DNA of 17,045 nucleotides from JBPEXY01 sp052031065 (GTDB lineage: Bacteria > Pseudomonadota > Gammaproteobacteria > Immundisolibacterales > Immundisolibacteraceae): positions 1 through 17,045 of the forward strand of contig JBPEXY010000253.1 in assembly GCA_052031065.1 (NCBI GenBank), read 5' to 3'. Positions within the stretch are counted from its first letter, which is position 1. Every line of letters starts with the position of its first letter. The notes below the pieces were generated by a model. The model was not told where the DNA came from. It saw nothing but the letters and a program-made list of their open reading frames with translations, and did not search any database. Positions 1 to 6,916 of this stretch are shown piece after piece. Position numbers and translations under genes: made by a program.

Positions 1-609
1 AACCCGTTTGACCACGGCAGTCAGAACTACACCACCATCATGAAAACCCACGGCCTGCTGCAGGCGATGGAGAAACACGGTTTTGATGCCGCCTTTGGTG
101 GTGCCCGGCGCGACGAAGAGAAATCCCGTGCCAAAGAGCGCATCTATTCGTTCCGCGATGCCAATGGCGGCTGGGACCCGAAGAATCAGCGACCGGAACT
201 GTGGAATCTGTATAACGGCCGTCATAACAAGGGTGAATCGATCCGCGTATTCCCGATCTCCAACTGGACCGAACTGGATGTCTGGCTCTACATCTACCTG
301 GAGAAAATACCGATCGTACCGCTCTATTTCGCTGCCGAACGGCCGGTAGTGACTCGTGGCAACGACCTGATCATGGTCGATGACGAGCGTATGCGGCTTA
401 ACCCGGGCGAAGAGCCGGAAATGAAAATGGTGCGCTTTCGCACCCTCGGCTGTTATCCACTGACCGGCGCTTTCGAGTCGACAGCCGGAACTGTTGAGGA
501 GATTGTCGAGGAGACGATGCTGGCAACCACCAGCGAACGGGCATCACGGGTCATTGACCATGACGGCGAAGCCTCAATGGAAGAGAAGAAAAAAGAGGGG
601 TATTTCTGA
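1..609 (+). CDS. cysD: Sulfate adenylyltransferase subunit 2 (CysD), 5' partial
   Basis: Small catalytic subunit of ATP sulfurylase, which makes adenosine 5'-phosphosulfate (APS) from sulfate and ATP in the cytoplasm together with the GTPase subunit CysN. The frame is open from base 1 (NPFDHGSQNYTTIMKTHG), so the gene enters from the left edge. About 202 residues are visible, roughly the last two thirds of a family usually near 300 residues. Family landmarks seen are FGGARRDEEKSRAKERIYSF, WDPKNQRPELW, the segment around RVFPISNWTELDVW, RFRTLGCYPLTGA, and the C-terminal EKKKEGYF. The ATG at base 40 is internal (the M of IMKTHG), not the start. The stop TGA shares its last base with the cysN ATG, which indicates translational coupling. 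No lesion is visible. Confidence 0.96.
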   Translation, partial: NPFDHGSQNYTTIMKTHGLLQAMEKHGFDAAFGGARRDEEKSRAKERIYSFRDANGGWDPKNQRPELWNLYNGRHNKGESIRVFPISNWTELDVWLYIYLEKIPIVPLYFAAERPVVTRGNDLIMVDDERMRLNPGEEPEMKMVRFRTLGCYPLTGAFESTAGTVEEIVEETMLATTSERASRVIDHDGEASMEEKKKEGYF

Positions 610-2540
610 TGGCCGGCGAAGTACAAAGCGGACAGCAGACGGTTGAGGAATTTCTTGCCGAACACAACCGCAAGGATCTACTGCGGTTTCTCACCTGCGG
701 CAGTGTTGATGACGGAAAATCAACCCTGATCGGCCGCCTGCTCCACGACAGCAAGCTGGTTTACGAAGATACCCTGGCCGCCCTGCAAAGAGACTCTGAA
801 CGCCATGGGACAACCGGCAAGGGAGAGATCGATTATGCGCTGCTGGTCGATGGCCTGAAAGCCGAACGCGAACAGGGCATCACCATTGATGTCGCCTATC
901 GCTACTTCTCCACCCCGCAGCGCAAGTTCATCATCGCCGACACCCCGGGTCATGAACAGTACACCCGCAACATGGCCACCGGCGCCTCGACCTGCGACCT
1001 GGCGGTGGTACTGGTTGACGCCCGCCACGGCGTAATCAGCCAGACCAAGCGACACAGTTTTATCGCCTCGTTACTGGGGATCCGTCATATCGTCGTGGCC
1101 ATCAATAAAATGGACCTGGTCGATTACGATGAGGGAACCTACAACCGGATCCGTGACGACTACCTCGATTTTTCTGCCCGCCTTGGTTTTAGCGACCTGC
1201 ATTTTCTGCCAATTTCGGCGCTGAAAGGCGATAACGTGGTCGAGAGAAGTGAAGCCATGACGTGGTACCAGGGGCCGCCGCTACTCAACCACCTTGAAAC
1301 CGTGCAGACCGGTGGAGACCGGAACCTGGTCGATTTCCGTATGCCGGTGCAGTATGTCAACCGGCCCAACCTCGACTTTCGCGGCTATGCAGGGACCATC
1401 GCCTCCGGTGTGGTCAGGCCCGGCGATGAAGTACTGGTACTGCCATCCAGAAAGACCAGTCGGGTAAAAGCCATCGTCACCGCAGAAGGAGACCTACCGC
1501 AGGCTTTCGCGCCACAGGCGGTCACCATCACCCTGGAAGATGAGATCGATGCCAGCCGCGGCGACATGCTGGTGCACCTGAATAATCTGCCCCATATCGG
1601 CCATCGTCTTGAAGCGATGCTGGTATGGATGAGCGAGGAGCCACTGGAGCCCGGACGTCAATACCAGATCAAGCAGGGTGCACAATTGGTCAATGGTGTG
1701 GTCTCGAAAATTCGCTACCAGATGGACATCAATACCCTGCGACAAAAAGGCAACGAACCGTTACAGCTCAACGAAATCGGCCGCGTGGAAATCAACGCAA
1801 GCAGGCCACTGAGCTTCGATGCCTATGATCAGAACCGGGCAACCGGCTGCTTTGTGATTATCGATCGGCTCAGTAACGCCACCGTCGGCGCAGGGATGAT
1901 CATCGACCGGGTATCCGGTGACGACGACGCAGACACGGCAGCGACAAACGATTCACTGAGCCGACGGGAATCTCTGGTCAGCCGTAGCGACCGAGCAGAA
2001 AAACTGGGCCACCGGGCAGCGACTATCTGGTTTAGCGGATTACCAAAGAGCGGCAAAGCACGACTCGCTCTGTCACTGGAAAAGGCTCTGTTCGACCTTG
2101 GCGTGCAGGCCAAATCGATTATCGGTAGCGACCTGCGTCGTGATCTGAGCCATGATCTTAGCTTTAGTGGTGACGACCGTAGCGAGAATATCCGCCGCGC
2201 TGCCGCCACCTGTAGGCTGTTAAACGATACAGGTGTCATTGCTCTGGTGGCGCTCAACGCACCAACCGTTGGCGACCGCGAACTGGCCAGACAGATCGTG
2301 GGCGATGAACATTTCCACGAAGTGCATGTCGCAACGGAGCTCGAAGAGTGCGAGGCGAACGACGATAGTGGCATCTACCAACGGGCCAGAGCAGGAGAGA
2401 TTGAAAATCTGCCCGGTATTAATGGTCCTTATGATCCGCCAGCTGAGTCGGTATTCAGTCTGGTCCCGACATCACAACCAACCGAAGAGCTGGTTGGTGC
2501 GCTGCTGTCCCAACTCAACCAGTGGCGGGTAACCGGTTAG
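609..2540 (+). CDS. cysN: Sulfate adenylyltransferase subunit 1 (CysN) with degenerate C-terminal APS-kinase-like domain
   Basis: GTP-hydrolysing regulatory subunit of ATP sulfurylase, 643 residues. Residues 1-435 are an EF-Tu-like GTPase: G1 GSVDDGKST (31-39), G3 DTPGH (111-115), G4 NKMD (166-169), then beta-barrel domains ending near MIIDRV. Residues about 470-643 align with APS kinase (CysC), as in bifunctional CysNC/NodQ proteins: an IWFSGL start, GVQAKSI, DDRSENIRR, GIYQRARAGEIENLPGI and PYDPP. Key positions are altered. The P-loop reads GLPKSGKA with Ala where Ser/Thr binds Mg2+, the usual DGDNxR reads GSDLRR, and the usual SPYRxxR loop reads APTVGDR. The GTPase half looks intact and the kinase half looks inactive or repurposed. 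Start: the ATG overlaps the cysD stop by one base. Confidence 0.95.
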   Translation: MAGEVQSGQQTVEEFLAEHNRKDLLRFLTCGSVDDGKSTLIGRLLHDSKLVYEDTLAALQRDSERHGTTGKGEIDYALLVDGLKAEREQGITIDVAYRYFSTPQRKFIIADTPGHEQYTRNMATGASTCDLAVVLVDARHGVISQTKRHSFIASLLGIRHIVVAINKMDLVDYDEGTYNRIRDDYLDFSARLGFSDLHFLPISALKGDNVVERSEAMTWYQGPPLLNHLETVQTGGDRNLVDFRMPVQYVNRPNLDFRGYAGTIASGVVRPGDEVLVLPSRKTSRVKAIVTAEGDLPQAFAPQAVTITLEDEIDASRGDMLVHLNNLPHIGHRLEAMLVWMSEEPLEPGRQYQIKQGAQLVNGVVSKIRYQMDINTLRQKGNEPLQLNEIGRVEINASRPLSFDAYDQNRATGCFVIIDRLSNATVGAGMIIDRVSGDDDADTAATNDSLSRRESLVSRSDRAEKLGHRAATIWFSGLPKSGKARLALSLEKALFDLGVQAKSIIGSDLRRDLSHDLSFSGDDRSENIRRAAATCRLLNDTGVIALVALNAPTVGDRELARQIVGDEHFHEVHVATELEECEANDDSGIYQRARAGEIENLPGINGPYDPPAESVFSLVPTSQPTEELVGALLSQLNQWRVTG

Positions 2541-2642
2541 CGAAACCGCTGCAGCCTCCCTGTGGTCAAGGTAATCCCCGTGGTTTAGGCAGCATAGATT
2601 TCGATCAGCACACGCCACCAGCTGCGCAATTGGCATCTTAGT

Positions 2643-2661
2643 GCCCGGCTCCATCCCGGGC
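2643..2661. other. Weak stem-loop between convergent genes
   Basis: GCCCGG (2643-2648) pairs with CCGGGC (2656-2661) across a 7-base loop, between the convergent ends of cysN (2540) and the receptor gene (2685). Neither strand has a T-run after the stem, so it is not a classic intrinsic terminator, but position makes a 3'-end or RNA-processing role possible. The rest of 2541-2684 shows nothing recognisable. Confidence 0.3.
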
Positions 2662-2684
2662 TGCTAGTAACGACCAGCGCCGTC

Positions 2685-4100
2685 CTAGAAAAGCTCAATC
2701 TCGCCATCACTCATATCCTGCTGGGATACCACCCTGTGGCTTGACACAGGCCGTTCCAGCTTCGCACGCAACTCCCTGAGCTGTTCTGCCAGAGGCGTGC
2801 CGGTGTTTCGATCCCCCGATAAGTCACCGGTCAGATTAGATACCCAGCCGCGAATATCAGCCGTCTCGCGCTCAACCTGTTCTAACAGCTGACGAACGAT
2901 ATCCTCGAATTGCAGGGAGACCACGGCCTGGCTGATATGTTCACTCACTTGTTCAGCGATCTGCTGCGCGTCACCAATCTGCTGCTCGATCCTCTGATTA
3001 AACTCCGTCATGCTGTCCCACATCGCCTCAACTCTGCGTTTAGCCTGGATCACCTCATTCATATCCCGACTGGCGACAGCTTCAACCATTTTGAAGGCAT
3101 TATCCATTGAATCAGCGGTCTCCCTCACTACCGCCCTTATCTCACTGCTAAAACCGTCTGTACGCAGGGAAAGTGAACGGACCTCCTCCGCCACCACGGC
3201 AAATCCGCGGCCCGCCTCCCCCGCTCTTGCTGCCTCAATCGCTGCATTGAGGGCAAGTAAATTGGTCTGCGAAGTGATATCGGAGATCTCGTCGACCAGT
3301 TTGACCACGCCGGTCACCTGATTACGCATCTGACTAATATCGTTGACCAGACCAACGCTATCCTTACTAATAGAGATGATCGTCTGTACAAACATCTGCA
3401 TGATCTTGTCGGTTTGCGCAGCAAAGCTGGCGATAGATGCATCAAACTCGTCAGCAGCGTTTTCAGGAAGGCCCGCTATATCGGATGGCTCAACTCCGCA
3501 GGAGACACCGGCCTTATCGACGGCGCTTGACCCTGCTGCCCTCTGGTTTCGATCACTCTCCGACGGTACCGGTACTCCAACACCTGAAGCAGCCCATGGC
3601 TGAGAATCGCCCTCCAGATCTGCATCGCCCATTCCGGCAGAATCAACATTTGCCTGCCCTACAGACCCTGCCAGGCCATGTATTTCAGACAGGACATTGC
3701 TGACCAATTGCCTTTGGTGCTGGGTCATCGCCTCCAGGCCGGCAAAACTGTTGGCAATGCCACTGATGCCTTCATCAGCCAACCGTCGTGCCCGTTCAAC
3801 ATGGCTCTCTATCTCCTCAAGCTGCCCAGTGACGATGGGAGAAACATCAGCCGCTAACGCTATCAGGTCATCACTAACCTCAGTTCCGACGACGGCAGCC
3901 AGGTCTCCTTTTTTCATCCCGGGATTTTCTGCCGCAACACTCCGGTCAAGCAGTCTGCACAGCAGAGCACAACAGAGACCAGCAGCCATTCCAGCGACCG
4001 AGCCAGAACCGAGGGTCAGAAAGAGCAGAATTGCCACTGCAATGACCATCAGCAGTGGTATCGCACCGTAATAGGTGGGAATTTTCAGGCGGGTGAACAT
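2685..4100 (-). CDS. Sensor-less membrane-anchored methyl-accepting chemotaxis protein
   Basis: Receptor-like protein of 471 residues. Hydrophobic stretches at about 12-30 and 33-51 with only a few residues between them make an N-terminal membrane hairpin; there is no periplasmic sensor domain, PAS or HAMP. Residues 75-140 look helical. Residues 142-217 are a Gly/Ser/Ala/Asp-rich insert. The conserved signalling tip is at 270-312 (TSQTNLLALNAAIEAARAGE, then GRGFAVVAEEVRSL), so it should contact CheW and CheA. After the signalling hairpin comes SLQFEDIVRQLL (395-406), with Asp400 and Gln404 spaced as in the CheZ phosphatase motif, and the protein ends in DGEIELF. It is the last gene of the chemotaxis cluster, 124 bases after cheB, with its own candidate sigma-28 promoter. 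The SD before the ATG is weak. The family assignment as an MCP is firm; the specific role is not known. Confidence 0.9.
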   Translation of the reverse strand: MFTRLKIPTYYGAIPLLMVIAVAILLFLTLGSGSVAGMAAGLCCALLCRLLDRSVAAENPGMKKGDLAAVVGTEVSDDLIALAADVSPIVTGQLEEIESHVERARRLADEGISGIANSFAGLEAMTQHQRQLVSNVLSEIHGLAGSVGQANVDSAGMGDADLEGDSQPWAASGVGVPVPSESDRNQRAAGSSAVDKAGVSCGVEPSDIAGLPENAADEFDASIASFAAQTDKIMQMFVQTIISISKDSVGLVNDISQMRNQVTGVVKLVDEISDITSQTNLLALNAAIEAARAGEAGRGFAVVAEEVRSLSLRTDGFSSEIRAVVRETADSMDNAFKMVEAVASRDMNEVIQAKRRVEAMWDSMTEFNQRIEQQIGDAQQIAEQVSEHISQAVVSLQFEDIVRQLLEQVERETADIRGWVSNLTGDLSGDRNTGTPLAEQLRELRAKLERPVSSHRVVSQQDMSDGEIELF

Positions 4101-4200
4101 GGTCTCTGAATTCTGCTCGTTCTCTAAAGTTTCGGCTGCGTTGTCTCGTTTACCTATGACGTTACCGCACGCACCCTATTTGGTTTGGCGTTATAAAGTT

Positions 4201-4227
4201 ATTACGGCTGTTAGACAGATATCTTTA
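4201..4227 (-). promoter_or_regulatory. Candidate sigma-28 (FliA) promoter for the sensor-less receptor gene
   Basis: Read on the minus strand: TAAAGATA (4227-4220), an 11-base spacer, then GCCGTAAT (4208-4201). The enterobacterial FliA consensus is TAAAGTTT-N11-GCCGATAA. The -35 matches at TAAAG, the spacing is exact, and the -10 matches at GCCG plus one A. The -35 begins in the TAA stop codon of cheB. Predicted transcription start is near 4193, leaving a leader of about 90 bases before the ATG at 4100. Confidence 0.5.
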
Positions 4228-5271
4228 ACTAAAAGAACGGTCAGTTATCCATTTGGCAAAACGAGACAGAGGGATCACCTGCTGCGCCGCCCCCAATTCA
4301 ACCGCCGCCCTTGGCATTCCGTAGACCACACAACTTTTTTCATCCTGCGCGGCGGTGAAGGCACCGGTTTCACGCAGCTCTAACAAACCCTGAGCGCCAT
4401 CGTTGCCCATGCCGGTAAGTATTCCCGCCACCGCTTTTCTACCCACCTGTTCCACCACCGAACTGAACAGCACATCAACAGACGGCCGATGGCGATTCAC
4501 GGGTGCAGTATCGACCAGCTTACAGCTGAGCTGCCCTGCCCTGCCCACTACCCGCAGATGGCGGTCTCCCGGAGCGATATAGGCGTTACCAGTTTCGATG
4601 GGCTGACCATCTTCAGCTTCCTGAACGGTAATGACACAATTGCCGTTCATGCGCTCGGCAAAAGAACGGGTGAATCCGGCCGGCATGTGCTGGGTGATTA
4701 CGATTCCTGGCAGCCCAGCAGGGAGAGCAGAGAGCAGTTGACGTAGCGCCTCGGTACCACCCGTTGATGAACCGAGTGCTATGAGCTTTGCGGTCGGTGT
4801 TCCGCCAGCGGCAGACACTTGATTCACCGGAGCCACTTTCGGCGGTAGCTCGGTTGCGCTTAACGCGGCACTAACATTAGATACTGCGGCGGTTCGGATT
4901 TTCTCTAATAACTCATCGGCATAACCGGTCAGCGAGTTTTTCAGGTCACTCTTCGGTTTGGCCAGGTAATCCACTGCACCCAGCTCAAGCGCCCGCAGAG
5001 TGACGTCGGCTCCCTTTGCAGTGAGCGTGGAGACCATTACCACCGGCATCGGTCGCAGGCGCATCAGATTGCCAAGGAACTTGATGCCATCCATTTCCGG
5101 CATCTCGACGTCCAGAGTCAACACATCCGGATGCAGCTGTTTGATCTTGTCCCTGGCGATCAGCGGGTTGGCGGCGACACCCACCACTTCAATATCTTTC
5201 GCATTATCAAGGATCTCGCGCAGAACCTCCCTGACCAGGGCCGAATCATCGACTATGAGTACCCGTATCAC
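4225..5271 (-). CDS. cheB: Protein-glutamate methylesterase/glutamine deamidase CheB
   Basis: Removes methyl groups from receptor glutamates and deamidates glutamines after phosphorylation by CheA, giving adaptation. 348 residues, normal length. The N-terminal receiver has IRVLIVDDSALVR, phospho-acceptor Asp54 in DVEMPEMD, and KP at the fifth strand. A linker at about 125-160 leads to the C-terminal methylesterase, with catalytic Ser169 in GSSTGGT, His195 in TQHMP and Asp291 in GMGNDG. Start: the longest frame begins at a TTG (5298), but the GTG at 5271 has AAGGA six bases upstream and starts directly at the receiver strand, so it is preferred. It follows cheD by 62 bases. No CheR-type docking site is obvious. 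Confidence 0.95.
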   Translation of the reverse strand: MIRVLIVDDSALVREVLREILDNAKDIEVVGVAANPLIARDKIKQLHPDVLTLDVEMPEMDGIKFLGNLMRLRPMPVVMVSTLTAKGADVTLRALELGAVDYLAKPKSDLKNSLTGYADELLEKIRTAAVSNVSAALSATELPPKVAPVNQVSAAGGTPTAKLIALGSSTGGTEALRQLLSALPAGLPGIVITQHMPAGFTRSFAERMNGNCVITVQEAEDGQPIETGNAYIAPGDRHLRVVGRAGQLSCKLVDTAPVNRHRPSVDVLFSSVVEQVGRKAVAGILTGMGNDGAQGLLELRETGAFTAAQDEKSCVVYGMPRAAVELGAAQQVIPLSRFAKWITDRSFS

Positions 5272-5333
5272 CTTCGTTCCTTCATTGTTGAACCGCAATA
5301 ATCTTCAATCGATCCACAGCTGAATCAAGCCGC

Positions 5334-6008
5334 TCAGAACAGCTCCACGTCACCGGCTTCCGGTTTCGTGGTCAGCTGTTGGCGGTAGGCGCTTTCACGT
5401 TCCACCAGAGTGTCGTTGTGGGACGTTTTGAGTAGCTTGACCTTCACTTTTCCAGTGCGTGGGTTGTAGTAAACCTTGCGCGGAAAACCACCGCCAACAT
5501 CCTCACCGGAAATCGCCATCCCTTCGACGCTGAGGTAATCACGAACAAAACTGATATTGCGCGCACCCACATCGGTCATGCCATCGATCACCTGACCGCC
5601 GCCGACAATCTTTACCTCGAGGAATTCCCGCCTTCCGCCATGTTTGATCAAACCATTAATCAGGTGCTCCATGGCGACATTGCCATACCGTGTCGCCGCA
5701 GAGAGGTCGCTTGCAGAGATGGAGGTTGTCGCCTGTGCCCCATCGGGCAGCATGAAATGGTTCATCCCGCCGATGCCAAACAGCGGATCACGAACGCAGG
5801 CAGAGACACAGGAACCGAGCACCGTGACCACCACTTCATCTGCGGTGGTAACGTAATACTCGCCAGGCAGAATCTTTGCTGCGATAGTGGCATGGTGGCG
5901 ATCCCAGTAACGGTTGATATGGTCGAAGCCGGGCAACGCTGGTGACAGCTCCCGGGTGCCCAGGTTGCGCTGACGTAATTTTTCCACTGCACTGCCCATG
6001 GGCATCAT
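5334..6008 (-). CDS. cheD: Chemoreceptor glutamine deamidase CheD
   Basis: Deamidates receptor glutamines to glutamates, making methylation sites. 224 residues, with about 45 residues N-terminal to the core. The deamidase core has Cys67 in GSCVSACVRD and His84 in MNHFMLP; the 17-residue spacing equals that of the Thermotoga CheD catalytic pair Cys27/His44. EVKIVGGGQV and the DVGGGFPRKVYYNPRTGKV segment are typical of the family. The ATG at 6008 overlaps the cheR stop in an ATGA arrangement, so translation is probably coupled; ATGs at 6005 and 5999 are alternatives. The C-terminus GDVELF closely resembles the GEIELF end of the membrane-anchored receptor downstream. Confidence 0.94.
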   Translation of the reverse strand: MMPMGSAVEKLRQRNLGTRELSPALPGFDHINRYWDRHHATIAAKILPGEYYVTTADEVVVTVLGSCVSACVRDPLFGIGGMNHFMLPDGAQATTSISASDLSAATRYGNVAMEHLINGLIKHGGRREFLEVKIVGGGQVIDGMTDVGARNISFVRDYLSVEGMAISGEDVGGGFPRKVYYNPRTGKVKVKLLKTSHNDTLVERESAYRQQLTTKPEAGDVELF

Positions 6009-6841
6009 CCCAGTTTTCGGTACACAGTGTTACCGAGGGACTCAAACCGGTCACAAACCTTGAACAGCGTCTCCGAATGGCCAATAAAAAGGTAACCTCC
6101 GGGAGTCAGGATGTCTGCAAAGCGGTTAAATAGTTCGCGCTGCGTCGGCTTATCGAAATAGATCACCACGTTACGGCAGAAGATCACATCAAATGGCCCA
6201 CGCATTGGCCATTGATGCAGCAGGTTAAGAGGTTTGAAGGTGATCATGGAGCGCAGTGCCGGCGCCATGTCGACATGTCCGCTACCATCTTCCTGCATCC
6301 AGCGGGACAGCCGCTGCCTGCCAATACCCTCTACCCGGTGCTGTTCATAACGCCCAGCACTGGCATGCGCTACAACCCGAGTGTCCAGGTCTGTCGCCAG
6401 CAATTTGACATCGCCCCATTGCTGCGGGATCGTTTCGGCCATCACCATCGCCAGCGAATAAGGCTCTTCACCGGTTGAACAGCCAGCCGACCAGACACGT
6501 AGGCGTCGATCCAGCTCATGCCACGCCATCACCTCGCTGAGCACCTGCTGCTGAAGCCGGTCGAAATGGTGCTGTTCGCGGAAAAAAGAGGTCAGATTAG
6601 TCGTAATCGCATTGGTCAGTTCCGGTAACTCATTGCTCTGCGGAGCTTCAAGCAGTGAACGATATTCGCGGAAGGTAGAGAGTTTAAGGGCCCGCAGCCG
6701 CCGGGAGATACGGCCGTAGACCATATTGTATTTCCCTTCGGTCAGGTTGATGCCGGTGGTCTCCTTGACCAGTAACCTCAGGTGGTTGAAATCGGCATGG
6801 GAGAATTCAAACTCCCGCCGTTCTGACGCAACAATTCCCAT
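6005..6841 (-). CDS. cheR: Chemotaxis protein methyltransferase CheR
   Basis: SAM-dependent methylation of receptor glutamates. 278 residues, full length. The N-terminal helical domain (about 12-85) includes GKYNMVYGRISRRLR and ends in TTNLTSFFRE. The SAM-binding motif is SAGCSTGEEPYS (118-129), followed by ATDLD (149-153), the domain linking to FDVIFCRNVVIYFD (217-230) and GGYLFIGHSE. The ATG at 6841 is preceded by GAGG/GGCGGA at suitable spacing. It sits 75 bases downstream of the soluble receptor gene, with a 14-bp inverted repeat between them, and overlaps cheD by 4 bases. The receptor it follows ends in EWSEF, which fits the xWxxF pentapeptide that tethers some CheR proteins. Confidence 0.96.
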   Translation of the reverse strand: MGIVASERREFEFSHADFNHLRLLVKETTGINLTEGKYNMVYGRISRRLRALKLSTFREYRSLLEAPQSNELPELTNAITTNLTSFFREQHHFDRLQQQVLSEVMAWHELDRRLRVWSAGCSTGEEPYSLAMVMAETIPQQWGDVKLLATDLDTRVVAHASAGRYEQHRVEGIGRQRLSRWMQEDGSGHVDMAPALRSMITFKPLNLLHQWPMRGPFDVIFCRNVVIYFDKPTQRELFNRFADILTPGGYLFIGHSETLFKVCDRFESLGNTVYRKLG

Positions 6842-6874
6842 CGTCCGCCCTCAGGGGTTTTGGTAGTAATCAGA

Positions 6875-6907
6875 AGTTCGCATGGGTAAGGACTACCCAT
6901 GCGAACT
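6875..6907 (-). repeat. Perfect 14-bp inverted repeat between receptor gene and cheR
   Basis: AGTTCGCATGGGTA (6875-6888) and TACCCATGCGAACT (6894-6907) are perfectly complementary around a 5-base loop; a further ATC/GAT pairing lies outside a 3-base bulge. It occupies the 75-base gap between the stop of the soluble receptor gene and the cheR ATG. In the transcript (minus strand) no U-run follows the stem, so it is not a standard terminator. A stability element, RNase processing site or attenuator that lowers cheR relative to the receptor would fit. Confidence 0.7.
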
Positions 6908-6916
6908 GATAGCAGA

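Noticed and set aside
1829..2374. 181-residue minus-strand frame opposite cysN
   Set aside because: Ser/Arg-rich composition, antisense to a conserved CDS; a shadow frame.
4125..4143. Exact FliA -35 box TAAAGTTT on the plus strand
   Set aside because: After the required 11 bases the next octamer is TCTCGTTT, which does not resemble GCCGATAA, and no plus-strand gene follows.
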